A stretch of 64,000 nucleotides of DNA from JANWXD01 sp037446115 (lineage in GTDB: Bacteria > Acidobacteriota > Terriglobia > Bryobacterales > Bryobacteraceae). A program made the translations under genes and the position numbers. The notes beneath the pieces were generated by a model. That model made no database searches and had not been told where the DNA came from. It saw only the letters and a list, made by a program, of their open reading frames with translations. This document shows, piece after piece, positions 43,189 to 52,420 of this stretch. The stretch covers positions 209,967 to 273,966 of the forward strand of contig JBBIJF010000002.1 in assembly GCA_037446115.1 (NCBI GenBank), given 5' to 3'. How positions within the stretch are numbered: the stretch's first letter is position 1; each line of letters starts with the position of its first letter.

Positions 43189-43194
43189 TACAAT
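43189..43194 (+). promoter_or_regulatory. TACAAT box of the AraD-like gene
   Basis: TACAAT at 43189-43194 ends 14 bases before the ATG at 43209, so transcription would start only a few bases ahead of it. This favours the ATG over a TTG that lies within the box. Confidence 0.45.
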
Positions 43195-43208
43195 TGGCTT
43201 CGATTCGC

Positions 43209-43907
43209 ATGCTACTGCGCCATCTCAGAGAAGAAGTCCTCCAGGCAAACCTGGAGCTGATTCGCCGCGGACTGGTGATCTACACCTTCGGCAACGCCAG
43301 CGGCATTGACCGCGACCTCGGCCTGGTGGTGATCAAACCGAGCGGCGTGCCGTTCGACGAGCTGGTTCCGGAAAACCTGGTGGTCACCGATCTGGAGGGC
43401 CGCGTGCTCGAAGGCGATCTGCGTCCCTCCTCGGACCTGCCCACGCACCTGGCGCTGTACCGGGCCTTCCCTTCGATCGGCGGCGTCGTTCACACGCACT
43501 CGCGCTACGCCACGGCCTGGGCTCAGGCGCACCGGGAAATCCCCTGCCTGGGCACCACGCACGCCGACTATTTCCACGGCGCCGTGCCCGTGACGGAACC
43601 GCTCCGCCGCGAGGAGATCGAGGAGGAATACGAGCGGCACACCGGAGACGTGATCGTGCGGCGCTTTCGCGATACGGACCCGCTCGAGATGCCCGCGGTG
43701 TTGGTGGCCGGCCACGGCCCGTTCTGCTGGGGCAGATCGGCGGCCGAAGCGGCCGAGCACGCGGTCCTGCTCGAAGAGGTCGCCGCGCTCGCCTATTTCA
43801 CCGTCGTACTGAACCCGGCCGCCGGGCCGCTGGCCCCGGCGTTGTTGGACAAGCACTTTTACCGGAAACACGGGGCCGGGGCGTACTACGGCCAGAAAAG
43901 CAAATGA
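43209..43907 (+). CDS. araD: Class II aldolase, L-ribulose-5-phosphate 4-epimerase-like
   Basis: AraD interconverts L-ribulose-5-phosphate and D-xylulose-5-phosphate with a zinc ion. The 232-residue protein has GNASGID and KPSGVPFDEL for phosphate binding, the zinc histidines in VVHTHSRYATAWAQ, and GHGPFCWG. HADYFHGAVPVT is the epimerase-specific segment, which favours AraD over fuculose aldolase. No arabinose genes are adjacent, so the pathway is uncertain. Confidence 0.88.
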   Translation: MLLRHLREEVLQANLELIRRGLVIYTFGNASGIDRDLGLVVIKPSGVPFDELVPENLVVTDLEGRVLEGDLRPSSDLPTHLALYRAFPSIGGVVHTHSRYATAWAQAHREIPCLGTTHADYFHGAVPVTEPLRREEIEEEYERHTGDVIVRRFRDTDPLEMPAVLVAGHGPFCWGRSAAEAAEHAVLLEEVAALAYFTVVLNPAAGPLAPALLDKHFYRKHGAGAYYGQKSK

Positions 43908-43945
43908 CGCCCGGCCCCCGGGGCGCGGGTTGAGCCGGAAGCCTG

Positions 43946-45184
43946 ATGCGCGGCGTGGTGCTCGCTGTCGGACTCAGCTGCGGCCTGCTGACCGCAGACA
44001 GCGACGAACTGCACCGCGCAGCCCGGGCCGGAGACGCCGCCCGGGTGCGCGCCCTGCTCGATGCCGGAGCCGACGTCAATGCCCGCAACGCCTTGGGCGC
44101 CACACCGCTCCACGATGCGGCCTGGAGCGGCAATACAAGCATTGTCGAGCTGCTGCTCGATCACGGCGCCGAGATCAATGCGCGGCATGCGGAGGCGGGT
44201 TCCACGCCGCTGCACTACGCCGTCCTCACCAATCGCCTGGAGACAGTGCGCCTGTTGGTGGCGCGCGGCGCAGACGTTATGGCGCGGCAGCGGAGCGGCG
44301 CCACGCCGCTGCACGTGGCTGCCGGGCGGGGCTACGTGGAGGTCGCACGCATCCTTCTGGATCACGGCGCCGAGGTGAACGCCAAGGACTACGAGGGATC
44401 CGCTCCTCTGGACGAAGCCGCCTGGCGCGGCCAGGCGGAGATCGTCAAACTCCTGCTCGAGCGCGGCGCCGACGTGCGCGTGCGCAATCGCCAGACGGGA
44501 GCCACGCCCTTGCACGAAGCGGCCTCGAAAGGACACGCCGAAGTGGCGGCGCTGCTCGTGGCGGCCGGCGCGGATCTGAAGGCCAGAGACAATGCCGGGG
44601 TGACGCCCCTGGAGGAAGCCCTCAGGCGCCGCCACTACCGCGTCGCCGAAGTGCTGCTGGGCCGGGATGCGCCGCTGGAAGGCGCCGCACTGCAGGAGCT
44701 GCTGGAGCAGGCCGTGCTGCGCGGCGATACGGATCTGGTGCGGCTGCTCCTCGAAAAAGGCGCCGACGTCAACGCGCGCACGGCACTGGGCTCCACACTG
44801 CTGCACGAGGCGGCCCTCAAGGGACACCGCGACTTGGCGCGCCTGCTGATCGGGAAGGGCGCTCAGGTGAATGCACGGAATGCCGGCGGCGCTACGCCGC
44901 TGCATGATGCGGCCGTAGGCGGCCATGCGGCCGTCATCGCCCTGCTCGTGGACCACGGAGCAGACCTGGAAGCCCGGGATGCCGCCTCGGGAGCCACGCC
45001 GCTGTTTGTCGCTGCTTCCTGGGGCCGAGCCGAAGCCGTGGCCTTGCTCCTGGCCCGGGGCGCCGACCCGCAAGCCCGGGCCCGAGACGGCCGGACTCCT
45101 CTGGAAGCCGCCCTCGAAGGAGGACATCAGGACGTGGCGGAAATGTTGCGTTCGGCTAAAGCGGCTCCGTCAAAAGCCCGATAA
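43946..45184 (+). CDS. Ankyrin-repeat protein with signal peptide
   Basis: After a short signal-like start (RGVVLAVGLSCGLLTA) the 412-residue protein consists of about twelve ankyrin repeats of 33 residues, with units such as GATPLHDAAWSGNTSIVELL and ending GADVNARN. Repeat 7 (ending GRDAPLEG) is degenerate. Ankyrin arrays bind other proteins. It lies 9 bases before the histidine kinase gene in the same direction and is probably cotranscribed. Confidence 0.9.
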   Translation: MRGVVLAVGLSCGLLTADSDELHRAARAGDAARVRALLDAGADVNARNALGATPLHDAAWSGNTSIVELLLDHGAEINARHAEAGSTPLHYAVLTNRLETVRLLVARGADVMARQRSGATPLHVAAGRGYVEVARILLDHGAEVNAKDYEGSAPLDEAAWRGQAEIVKLLLERGADVRVRNRQTGATPLHEAASKGHAEVAALLVAAGADLKARDNAGVTPLEEALRRRHYRVAEVLLGRDAPLEGAALQELLEQAVLRGDTDLVRLLLEKGADVNARTALGSTLLHEAALKGHRDLARLLIGKGAQVNARNAGGATPLHDAAVGGHAAVIALLVDHGADLEARDAASGATPLFVAASWGRAEAVALLLARGADPQARARDGRTPLEAALEGGHQDVAEMLRSAKAAPSKAR

Positions 45185-45193
45185 CCACAACGG

Positions 45194-46804
45194 GTGACGA
45201 TCGAGCACGGGCCCGTACTGGCGGCGCCGGCCGTGCTGGTACGCAGCCGCCTGCCCCGGATTGCCAGACTTCTGCGGCCGCATGCCCGCAAGCTGGAGCG
45301 CAAGTTCCTTGAGCGCCTGCGCGCACTGGGCTACGATGCCCGCCAGCGCCGGGCCCTGGCCGCCATCACCCCCGGCGCGCTGGCCCCGCTCTTGGAGCGC
45401 CGCAGCGCTGAGCCCTGGCTGGAACAGATCAGCTACCACGCCCGCCGCCTGGCCAAGCTGAACGTGGCTCCCGAGCGGGTCTGGGAGGCGCTCGGAGAGT
45501 ACGACCGGCTCATGAAGCCGGTGCTCGAGGCCGTACCGGCCCGAGAGACCGCCGAGTTGCTGTGGGCCCGCGAGCAGCTTCGCTTCAGCATTGTGCTCAC
45601 GCTGAACAACGCCTACTATCAGGTCCGGCAGGCCGAGGCGGCCACCTACCATGAGCTGTTCCGGGCAGAGCTGGAGTCGCAAAACCTCGCGGAGTTGCTC
45701 GGCCGCCTGCTGGAGATCCTGTGGCGGTACAGCCAAGCCGCCACGGCCGCCTTCTTCCGGCTGGATGCCGAGCAGCGGTGCTGGTATCTGGAAGCGCGCG
45801 CCCCGGCGGGCCGGCGTCCGGCGGCTCCCGGCCTCCAGGTGCCGGCCCGGCGAGCCGAGTGGGCCCGGCTGTCGCGCCCCCTCTCGGCGGTGCGGGGGAA
45901 AGGAGCGTGGCCGGCCCTCGACCCCGCCTGGCGGCGTTTCGGAACCTGCTGGTCCATCCCGCTCCGCCGCGGCGAGGGCCTGGCGGGCGTGTTGCAGTTC
46001 GCTTTCCGGGGCCCGTACGAATGGCTTCCCCGCGAACGGGAACTGCTCGCCGCGGCGGCCGAGCGCTGCCTGCTGGCCGCAGAAAAAGCGCGGCTGGTGG
46101 AGAGCCTGGCCGCGCGCGAGGAGCAGGTACGGCGCCTGGCCGAGCATCTGATGCTGGCCGAGGAGCGCGAACGGCGCCGCATCAGCGCCGAACTCCACGA
46201 TGAGACCGGCCAGTCGCTGCTGTGCATCCGCCTGCAGCTGGAAATGCTGGAACGGAGCATTCCCCGGGACCGGCCCCAGCTGCGCGCCGGGCTGGAGGAG
46301 GTCCGGCGGCTCACCGAGCGCACCATCGTTGAGATGCGCCGCTTGATTGCGGACTTGAGTCCGGCGGTGCTCGAGCAGTTCGGCCTGGCGGCGGCGCTCA
46401 AGCAGCTGGTCGGACGTTTCCGGCGCTTGCACCCGGCCCGGGTCCGCCTGCGCCTGCTGCGGGTGCGGCGGCTCCCCAGAAGCCTGGAGCATCTGGTCTA
46501 CCGGCTGGTGCAGGAATGTCTGAACAACGTTGCCCGCCACTCGGCCGCCCGCCACGTAAACATCCGGGTCCGGTTCGCCGATAAACAGTTAGTGGTCCAG
46601 GTCGAAGACGACGGTGTCGGTTTCGACGTGAACGCGGCGCTGGCCAAACGCGACTCGTTCGGTCTGGCAGGCATGCGCGAGCGGGTGGCGTGGTACGGCG
46701 GGCGCTACCACATCCAAAGCCGGCCGGGACACGGCGCGAAGATCCGGATCGAGCTGCCGCTGCCTGAGGCGGGGCGGCCGGAGACGCCCCCGGCGGCGGA
46801 ATGA
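45194..46804 (+). CDS. NarL-type sensor histidine kinase with helical, globin-like N-terminal region
   Basis: The 536-residue kinase has an all-helical N-terminal region (1-155), a GAF-like domain (about 160-300), a HisKA_3 dimerisation domain with His335 in ELHDETGQ, and an ATPase domain with VQVEDDGVGFD and FGLAGMRERV. The segment around His82 (SYHARRLAKLNVAPERVWEALGEY) recalls the proximal-histidine helix of globin-coupled sensors, so it may sense oxygen or nitric oxide; this is inference. It has no membrane helix. It starts at GTG, and the response regulator follows 12 bases later. Confidence 0.88.
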   Translation: MTIEHGPVLAAPAVLVRSRLPRIARLLRPHARKLERKFLERLRALGYDARQRRALAAITPGALAPLLERRSAEPWLEQISYHARRLAKLNVAPERVWEALGEYDRLMKPVLEAVPARETAELLWAREQLRFSIVLTLNNAYYQVRQAEAATYHELFRAELESQNLAELLGRLLEILWRYSQAATAAFFRLDAEQRCWYLEARAPAGRRPAAPGLQVPARRAEWARLSRPLSAVRGKGAWPALDPAWRRFGTCWSIPLRRGEGLAGVLQFAFRGPYEWLPRERELLAAAAERCLLAAEKARLVESLAAREEQVRRLAEHLMLAEERERRRISAELHDETGQSLLCIRLQLEMLERSIPRDRPQLRAGLEEVRRLTERTIVEMRRLIADLSPAVLEQFGLAAALKQLVGRFRRLHPARVRLRLLRVRRLPRSLEHLVYRLVQECLNNVARHSAARHVNIRVRFADKQLVVQVEDDGVGFDVNAALAKRDSFGLAGMRERVAWYGGRYHIQSRPGHGAKIRIELPLPEAGRPETPPAAE

Positions 46805-46816
46805 GAGAAGGACGTT

Positions 46817-47482
46817 ATGGGCAAGATACGAGTGCTGCTGGCCGATGATCACACTCTGTTCCGCCAAGGAGTGCGAACCCTGCTCGGAGCCGAGCCGGAC
46901 ATCGAGGTCGTCGGCGAAGCCTCCAACGGGGTCGAGGCAGCCGCCAAGGCGGCAGAGTTGCGTCCCGACGTGGTGTTACTGGACATCGGCATGCCCGGTC
47001 CGAGCAGCTTCGAAACGGCACGCCAGATTCGCCGCCAGCGTCCCGAAACCAAGGTCCTGTTTCTGACCATGTACGACGATGAGGACTACTTGCTGGAGGG
47101 CATGCAAGTCGGCGCCAACGGGTATGTGCTCAAAGACAGCCCCGCTCCGCAACTGATCGGAGCCATCCGTGACGTCTACCGCGGTGGAAGTTACCTCAGC
47201 CCGCGCATGCTCGGGCAACTCGTGGACGACTTCCGCTCCCGTATCCGTTCCGCCGACCAACAGCCGCGCCTGGCCACCCTCACGCCGAGAGAAAAGGAAG
47301 TCCTCAAAATGCTGGCCGAGGGTAACTCGGTCAAAGAGGTGGCCTCGCTGCTGAATCTCAGCGTCAAGACCGTCGAGGCGCACAAGTTCAACCTCATGCG
47401 CAAGCTCGACATCCACAACAAGGCGCAACTGGTGCAGTACGCCATCCAGAAGAAAATCATCAAGATCCCGATGATGGGCTGA
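46817..47482 (+). CDS. NarL/FixJ-type response regulator
   Basis: The receiver domain has the acidic pair Asp10-Asp11, the phosphoacceptor Asp56 in LLDIGMPG and Lys106 in YVLKDS. The C-terminal LuxR-type helix-turn-helix reads LTPREKEVLKMLAEGNS and LNLSVKTVEAHKFNLMRKL. At 221 residues it is complete. AGAAGGA precedes the ATG. It pairs with the upstream kinase as a two-component system; its targets are unknown. Confidence 0.95.
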   Translation: MGKIRVLLADDHTLFRQGVRTLLGAEPDIEVVGEASNGVEAAAKAAELRPDVVLLDIGMPGPSSFETARQIRRQRPETKVLFLTMYDDEDYLLEGMQVGANGYVLKDSPAPQLIGAIRDVYRGGSYLSPRMLGQLVDDFRSRIRSADQQPRLATLTPREKEVLKMLAEGNSVKEVASLLNLSVKTVEAHKFNLMRKLDIHNKAQLVQYAIQKKIIKIPMMG

Positions 47483-47621
47483 GCGAATCGCGCCCGCCGG
47501 GCCGGCACTGTGCCAGAGGCCGCCATCGAGGACGTCCTCACCGAGTGGCCGACCACCACCGCACCGGTTAGCCAAACGCCCGACTCCGGCCCGCATCTAC
47601 GGGGTGGCACCTTCACCGTTG

Positions 47622-47627
47622 TAGAAT
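47622..47627 (+). promoter_or_regulatory. TAGAAT box 6 bases before the next start codon
   Basis: TAGAAT ends 6 bases before the ATG at 47634, the spacing of a leaderless transcript. The rest of the 151-base gap from 47483 shows no gene. Confidence 0.45.
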
Positions 47628-47633
47628 CTTGAA

Positions 47634-48485
47634 ATGACGCGGAGAGAACTGCTCGCCTTTGTCGCTGCCCTCCAAACCCTCACGTTGAAAGCGGCGCGCT
47701 TGCCTATCCGCAAGGCAGTGTGGTACGGCATGCTGCCCAAAGAACTCAGCGTCGCCGAGCGGTTCCGTCTGGCGCGGGACGTCGGATTCGAGGCCATCGA
47801 GTGTCCGACCGCCGACGAACGTCTGGCCGAAGAGTTCAAGAAAGCCTCCGAGGAAGCCCGGCTGCCCATTCATTCCGTCATGAACCAGGCGCACTGGAAG
47901 TTTCCGCTGTCTTCGGCGGATCCCGCCGTCGTGGCCGAGAGCATGAAGGGCATGGAAACCAGCCTGCGCAACGCCCGTTTCTGGGGTGCCGACACCGTGC
48001 TTCTGGTGCCCGCCGTGGTCAACCCGCAAACCAGCTACCGGGACGCCTGGACGCGCTCCCAGGAGCGGATCCGCAATCTCATTCCCCTGGCGCAGGAGCT
48101 GAAGGTCGTCATCGCGGTCGAGGACGTCTGGAACCGGTTCCTGCTCAGCCCGCTCGAGTTCGCGCGCTATGTAGACGAGTTTCAAAGCCCCTGGGTGCGC
48201 GCCTACTTCGACGTCGGCAACATCGTGCTGTACGGTTATCCTCAAGACTGGATCCGCACGCTCGGCAGCCGCATCGTCAAGCTCCATCTCAAGGACTTCC
48301 GCTTCCGGAAAATGCAGGCCGAGTTTGTCAACCTGCGGGAAGGCGACATTGACTGGAAAGAGGTCCACAAGGCGCTGGCGGAAATCGGCTACAAGGGCGA
48401 CGCCACGGTGGAACTCGCCGCAGGCGATGAAGCGTATCTCCGGGATGTGGTCCGGCGCGTGGATTTGATTCTGGAAGGCGCCTGA
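47634..48485 (+). CDS. Xylose isomerase-like TIM-barrel protein (sugar isomerase/epimerase family)
   Basis: The 283-residue protein has a Tat-like start (MTRRELLAFVAALQTLT) and the four metal ligands of the AP-endonuclease-2/isomerase barrel, seen as Glu in IAVEDVWN, Asp in AYFDVGN, His in VKLHLKDF and Glu in TVELAAG. Hydroxypyruvate isomerase-like and inosose-like epimerases belong here. The exact substrate is unknown. sppA follows after 21 bases. Confidence 0.85.
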   Translation: MTRRELLAFVAALQTLTLKAARLPIRKAVWYGMLPKELSVAERFRLARDVGFEAIECPTADERLAEEFKKASEEARLPIHSVMNQAHWKFPLSSADPAVVAESMKGMETSLRNARFWGADTVLLVPAVVNPQTSYRDAWTRSQERIRNLIPLAQELKVVIAVEDVWNRFLLSPLEFARYVDEFQSPWVRAYFDVGNIVLYGYPQDWIRTLGSRIVKLHLKDFRFRKMQAEFVNLREGDIDWKEVHKALAEIGYKGDATVELAAGDEAYLRDVVRRVDLILEGA

Positions 48486-48506
48486 TTTCCGCAGGGGAGC
48501 AATCCC

Positions 48507-50225
48507 ATGGCCAAGTTTCTGGTCGGACTGGTGGCCGGGATGATCCTGGCCGTGCTGATCGCTGTCATTCTCGTCTTTGCCGCCGTGCGCCTCAGTGAGC
48601 GGCCTCCGGAAGTGGCCGATAACTCCGTCCTGGTCCTGCGTCTGGAGGGCGAGCTCGTCGAAAAAGCTCCGGTGACCATCCCTCTGCCGTTCTTTGAGGC
48701 GCGCCGGCCGCTGACCGTGGCCGACGTCTGGGATCTGGTGCGCAAGGCGGAGGCGGATTCGCGCATCCGGGCGGTGGTGGTCATGCCGGCGGGAATCGCC
48801 GCCGGCTGGGGCAAACTCGAAGAGCTGCGCACCCTGCTGGGGCGCCTGCGCAAGACCGGCAAACCCGTGGTGGCGTTTCTCCGCGAGCCGTCCACGCGCG
48901 AATACTATGTGGCCGCGGGCGCGGGCCGGATTTACATGCCGCCCGAGGACATGTTGGACATGAAGGGCCTCCGGGCCGAAGTCATGTTCTTGCGGCGCAC
49001 GCTGGACAAGCTGGGCGTCAGGGTGGAGATCGAACACGCGGGCAAATACAAAGATTTCGGAGACCGGTTCACGCGGACCGCGATGAGCCCGGAAACCCGG
49101 GAGGTGCTCAACTCCATCCTCGACGATCTCTACGGTCGCCTGGCCGGCGCGGTCGGTGAGGCGCGCCGCAAGAGCCCGGCCGAGGTGCGCGCCTTGCTCG
49201 ACGAAGGACCGTTCCTGGCGCGCCAGGCGCTGGCCAAGGGGCTCGTGGACGGCCTGCTCTATGAAGATCAGGTCTTCGCCGAGACCGAAAAACTCGCCGG
49301 AGGAAAGCCGCTGCGGAAGCTTCCCGCCAGAGACTACCTCCGGGTTCCCGCCTCCTCCCTGAAACTGAGCGGACCGCGCATCGCCCTGGTAGCGGCCGAA
49401 GGAACCATCGTGAGCGGCCGCGTTCCGGGCTTCGGCGATGAAGATGTCATCGAATCCACCCCGTTTTCCCAACTTCTGCGCCGGGTGGCCGATGACCGGA
49501 GCATCCGCGCCGTGATCGTCCGGATTGATTCGCCGGGAGGCAGCGCCTTCGCCTCCGATGAAATCTGGCGCCAGATGAACGCGCTCAGCAAGAAAAAGCC
49601 CGTGGTCATCTCCATGTCCGATACGGCGGCCTCCGGTGGCTACTACATCGCCATGACCGGCGATCCCATCGTGGCCTATCCGGGAACGTTCACCGGCTCG
49701 ATCGGCGTGGTCTACGGGAAGGTGAACCTGCGGGGTTTCTACGACAAGATCGGCGTCACCAAGGAGTTGCTCACGCGCGGCCGTTTTGCGGACCTGGACT
49801 CCGACTACACCCCTCTCGATGAAGCGGCACGCAAGAAGCTGCGGGAGGGCCTGGAGGCGACCTACCGGGCTTTCGTCGAACGCGTCGCTCAGGCGCGCAA
49901 GCGCCGCTACGAAGAGGTCGAGCCGCTGGCGCAGGGCCGGGTCTGGCTCGGTTCCCAGGCCAGGGAGCGCGGTCTGGTGGATGAGCTCGGCGGACTGGAT
50001 CGCGCCATCGAGCTGGTCCGCAAAAAGGCGGGAATCCGGCCGGAGGAAAAGATCTCGCTGGTGGTCTACCCGCCCAGGCGCACGATTCTCGAACGCCTCA
50101 TGCAACCGGAGCGTGAAACCGCCTGGGGGGCGCGCCTCCGGGAGATTCTGCGGCAAGCGCGCGCCGCCGCCTGGCTGGAAGGCGGCATGCTGCGCTTGAT
50201 GCCGTTCGCTATAGAAGTGCGCTGA
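48507..50225 (+). CDS. sppA: Signal peptide peptidase SppA, long (67K) type
   Basis: SppA digests cleaved signal peptides in the membrane. The 572-residue protein has one N-terminal membrane helix (10-27) and two tandem peptidase-like domains. The catalytic dyad is split between them: Lys180 in EHAGKYKDFGDR and Ser376 in DTAASGGYY. Length fits the tandem-domain form. CAGGGGAG precedes the ATG. Confidence 0.94.
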   Translation: MAKFLVGLVAGMILAVLIAVILVFAAVRLSERPPEVADNSVLVLRLEGELVEKAPVTIPLPFFEARRPLTVADVWDLVRKAEADSRIRAVVVMPAGIAAGWGKLEELRTLLGRLRKTGKPVVAFLREPSTREYYVAAGAGRIYMPPEDMLDMKGLRAEVMFLRRTLDKLGVRVEIEHAGKYKDFGDRFTRTAMSPETREVLNSILDDLYGRLAGAVGEARRKSPAEVRALLDEGPFLARQALAKGLVDGLLYEDQVFAETEKLAGGKPLRKLPARDYLRVPASSLKLSGPRIALVAAEGTIVSGRVPGFGDEDVIESTPFSQLLRRVADDRSIRAVIVRIDSPGGSAFASDEIWRQMNALSKKKPVVISMSDTAASGGYYIAMTGDPIVAYPGTFTGSIGVVYGKVNLRGFYDKIGVTKELLTRGRFADLDSDYTPLDEAARKKLREGLEATYRAFVERVAQARKRRYEEVEPLAQGRVWLGSQARERGLVDELGGLDRAIELVRKKAGIRPEEKISLVVYPPRRTILERLMQPERETAWGARLREILRQARAAAWLEGGMLRLMPFAIEVR

Positions 50226-50292
50226 AGCTCGGGTCGCTCGAGATTGTTTGACGGCCCCCGTTTGATGTAAGCTTGCCCCTTCGGCGGTGGTT

Positions 50293-51696
50293 ATGCCCGG
50301 AACCCTTTCGACGCTGGCGCGGCGCATGGACCGGCTCTACGAATTCGACCGCGAGCCGGTGGCCGAGGCCAGGCTACAGGCTGGCCGGCGCTTCGCGGGG
50401 CTGTTTGCCGGCGAGCATGTGGCGGCCACGGAGTTTGTCATCGGCGCTTTCTTCGTCCTGCACGGGGTCAGCGCTCGCGACCTCATCCTGGGACTCCTGG
50501 CCGGCAACTTCCTTGCCGTGCTCTCCTGGACCCTCATCTGCGCCCCGATCGCCGTGCGCACCCGGCTCACTCTGTACTGGTACCTGCGGAAGATCGCCGG
50601 ACCGGGCATGACCTTGGTCTACAACATCGCCAACGCCTTTCTCTACTGCATCCTGGCCGGCGCCATGATCTCGGTCTCGGCTACCGCCGTCGGACTGGGA
50701 TTCGGCATCCGCACGCCCGAACTCCATCAACTCATGCCCAACAGCGTCGGATGGGTGGTGCTGACGCTCTCGATCGGCGCTGCCTTCACCATCCTGGCCA
50801 TCCTCGGCTTTGAGAAGCTCAGCAAGTTCGCCAGTGTGTGTTCCCCCTGGATCTTTGTCATCTTCCTCGCCGGGGCCGTCGCCACGTTCCGCCCCCTTGG
50901 GATTCACCCCAATCTGGATAACCTCTGGGAGGTGCTCCAAACACGGGTCTGGAACGGCGTGCCGACACCGGGCCAGGAAAAGTTCGGCATGGCGCACGTC
51001 ATCTTCTTCGCGTGGTTCTGCAACCTGGCCATGCACGCCGGACTCTCCGATATGGCGCTCTTCCGCTACGCCAGGAGCTGGAAATACGGACTGTACTCCG
51101 CCTTCGGGATGTATCCGGGACACATGCTCGCCTGGATGTGTTCCGGCATCATGGTGGCCGGCGTCAATCGCCAGATGGATCCGGGACTGATGGCCTACCA
51201 GGCGGCGGGGCTGGCCGGAGTGCTGGCCGTGATGCTGGCCGGCTGGACCACAGCCAATCCCACGCTCTATCGGGCGGGACTCGCCCTGCAAGTCATCACA
51301 CCCGACTGGCCCCGCTGGAAGATCACCCTGCTGGCCGGCATCGCCACTTCCATCCTCGCCGTCTTCCCCGTATTCTTCCTCCGGCTGCTCGACTACGTGG
51401 CCATTTACGGCCTGGTGCTGATGCCCGTCGGAGCCGTGGTGTTCGCCGAACACTGGATCCTGCCCCGACTCGGTCTGGAGCAGTACCGGGCGGAGAAGCA
51501 TGGCTGGCTGTTTAACTGGCGGGCGCTCCTGGTCTGGGTGGGGACACTGGCGGTCTGCTGGGGGATGCCGTTCCATCTGTACTTCCGCTGGCTGCCCGGC
51601 TACGTGCTGGCGGTGGCGGCCTACACGGTGTTGCAATACGTGCCCGCAGCGCAACGCGTCAAAGCAGCCGCGCCCGTCTCCGGAGGCCTGCCGTGA
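50293..51696 (+). CDS. NCS1-like purine/cytosine permease family transporter
   Basis: The 467-residue protein has about twelve membrane helices and an N-terminal region with AGRRFAGLFAGEHVAATEF. Helix patterns such as LGLLAGNFLAVLSWTLI and FFAWFCNLAMHAGLSDMALF match the nucleobase/hydantoin symporter type, though classification is by overall pattern only. The ATG at 50293 or a GTG two codons earlier can start it. Its stop overlaps the start of a tiny membrane protein gene (GTGA). Confidence 0.8.
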   Translation: MPGTLSTLARRMDRLYEFDREPVAEARLQAGRRFAGLFAGEHVAATEFVIGAFFVLHGVSARDLILGLLAGNFLAVLSWTLICAPIAVRTRLTLYWYLRKIAGPGMTLVYNIANAFLYCILAGAMISVSATAVGLGFGIRTPELHQLMPNSVGWVVLTLSIGAAFTILAILGFEKLSKFASVCSPWIFVIFLAGAVATFRPLGIHPNLDNLWEVLQTRVWNGVPTPGQEKFGMAHVIFFAWFCNLAMHAGLSDMALFRYARSWKYGLYSAFGMYPGHMLAWMCSGIMVAGVNRQMDPGLMAYQAAGLAGVLAVMLAGWTTANPTLYRAGLALQVITPDWPRWKITLLAGIATSILAVFPVFFLRLLDYVAIYGLVLMPVGAVVFAEHWILPRLGLEQYRAEKHGWLFNWRALLVWVGTLAVCWGMPFHLYFRWLPGYVLAVAAYTVLQYVPAAQRVKAAAPVSGGLP

Positions 51697-51860
51697 AGCT
51701 CATTGCCGCCATCAGCCTGCTGAGCCTGGCCGGATGTCTGGCCGCTCCCATCGCTTATTTCCTCGGCGCCGCCGACGTGACCACCTACAAACGGCTCTTG
51801 TTCGTTTTCTCCGTGATCTGGTTTGTCGCCGCCACGGCGTGGGCGTCGCGAAAAAGCTGA
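51693..51860 (+). CDS. Tiny membrane protein coupled to the permease
   Basis: The 55-residue product starts at GTG 51693 overlapping the permease stop and ends at TGA 51860. It has two hydrophobic segments (LIAAISLLSLAGCLAAPIAYF and LLFVFSVIWFVAATAWA) and a basic end (SRKS). LAGC resembles a lipobox, but the hydrophobic run continues past it. The tight overlap suggests an accessory part of the transporter, as small subunits accompany some solute symporters. Confidence 0.7.
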   Translation: MKLIAAISLLSLAGCLAAPIAYFLGAADVTTYKRLLFVFSVIWFVAATAWASRKS

Positions 51861-51876
51861 TCCCGGAGACGGCGCC

Positions 51877-52335
51877 ATGGCCCCGGGCGTCCGCATTCGG
51901 CGTTTTGTCCCCGCCGATTTTGAAGCTGTGCTCGAGCTGGAACGCGCCACTTTCGGACCGGGCGCCTGGCGCCGCGAAATGTTCGGCCAAGTCGCGCACC
52001 CCCCTGCAGGGCTGCTGCTGGTGGCCGAACGCGGCCGCAGCATCGCCGGCTACGTGGCGGCCTGGAAAAGCGGCCTGAAAGCCGAAATCGTCTCCATCGC
52101 GGTGGAGCGCCGGCAGCGCGGCAGCGGCATCGGCGCCGCCCTCATCCGGCAGGCACTCCGGGAACTGGCCCGCCGCGGAGTCCGCAAAACCGAATTGATG
52201 GTCCGCGCGGATAACCGCGCCGCCATCCGCTTCTACCAGCGCCTCGGCTTCCGCCGCGCCGGATGGGTGCCGGGCTACTACGAAGACGGATCCGCCGGCC
52301 TCCGCATGCGCTGCACCTTGCCCTGGGCGGCGTGA
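51877..52335 (+). CDS. rimI: GNAT acetyltransferase, RimI-like
   Basis: RimI acetylates the N-terminus of ribosomal protein S18. The 152-residue product has the opening IRRFVPADFEAVLELERATF and the acetyl-CoA loop VERRQRGSGIGAALI, then RADNRAAIRFYQRLGFRRAG. The ATG at 51877 follows GGAG; a longer frame begins inside the preceding gene. It may be a general GNAT enzyme rather than RimI itself. Confidence 0.82.
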   Translation: MAPGVRIRRFVPADFEAVLELERATFGPGAWRREMFGQVAHPPAGLLLVAERGRSIAGYVAAWKSGLKAEIVSIAVERRQRGSGIGAALIRQALRELARRGVRKTELMVRADNRAAIRFYQRLGFRRAGWVPGYYEDGSAGLRMRCTLPWAA

Positions 52336-52420
52336 GTCCAGGAGGCGGCCCGGCGGTGCATGGCTTACGCTTTGCCACCCCTGTTAGCTACGCTGGAAAG
52401 AGGAGAACTCCCCGGAACCG

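Noticed and set aside
47613..50327. Open frame of 904 codons on the minus strand
   Set aside because: It lies opposite the isomerase-like and SppA genes, has no family motifs and is the usual GC-rich antisense shadow.
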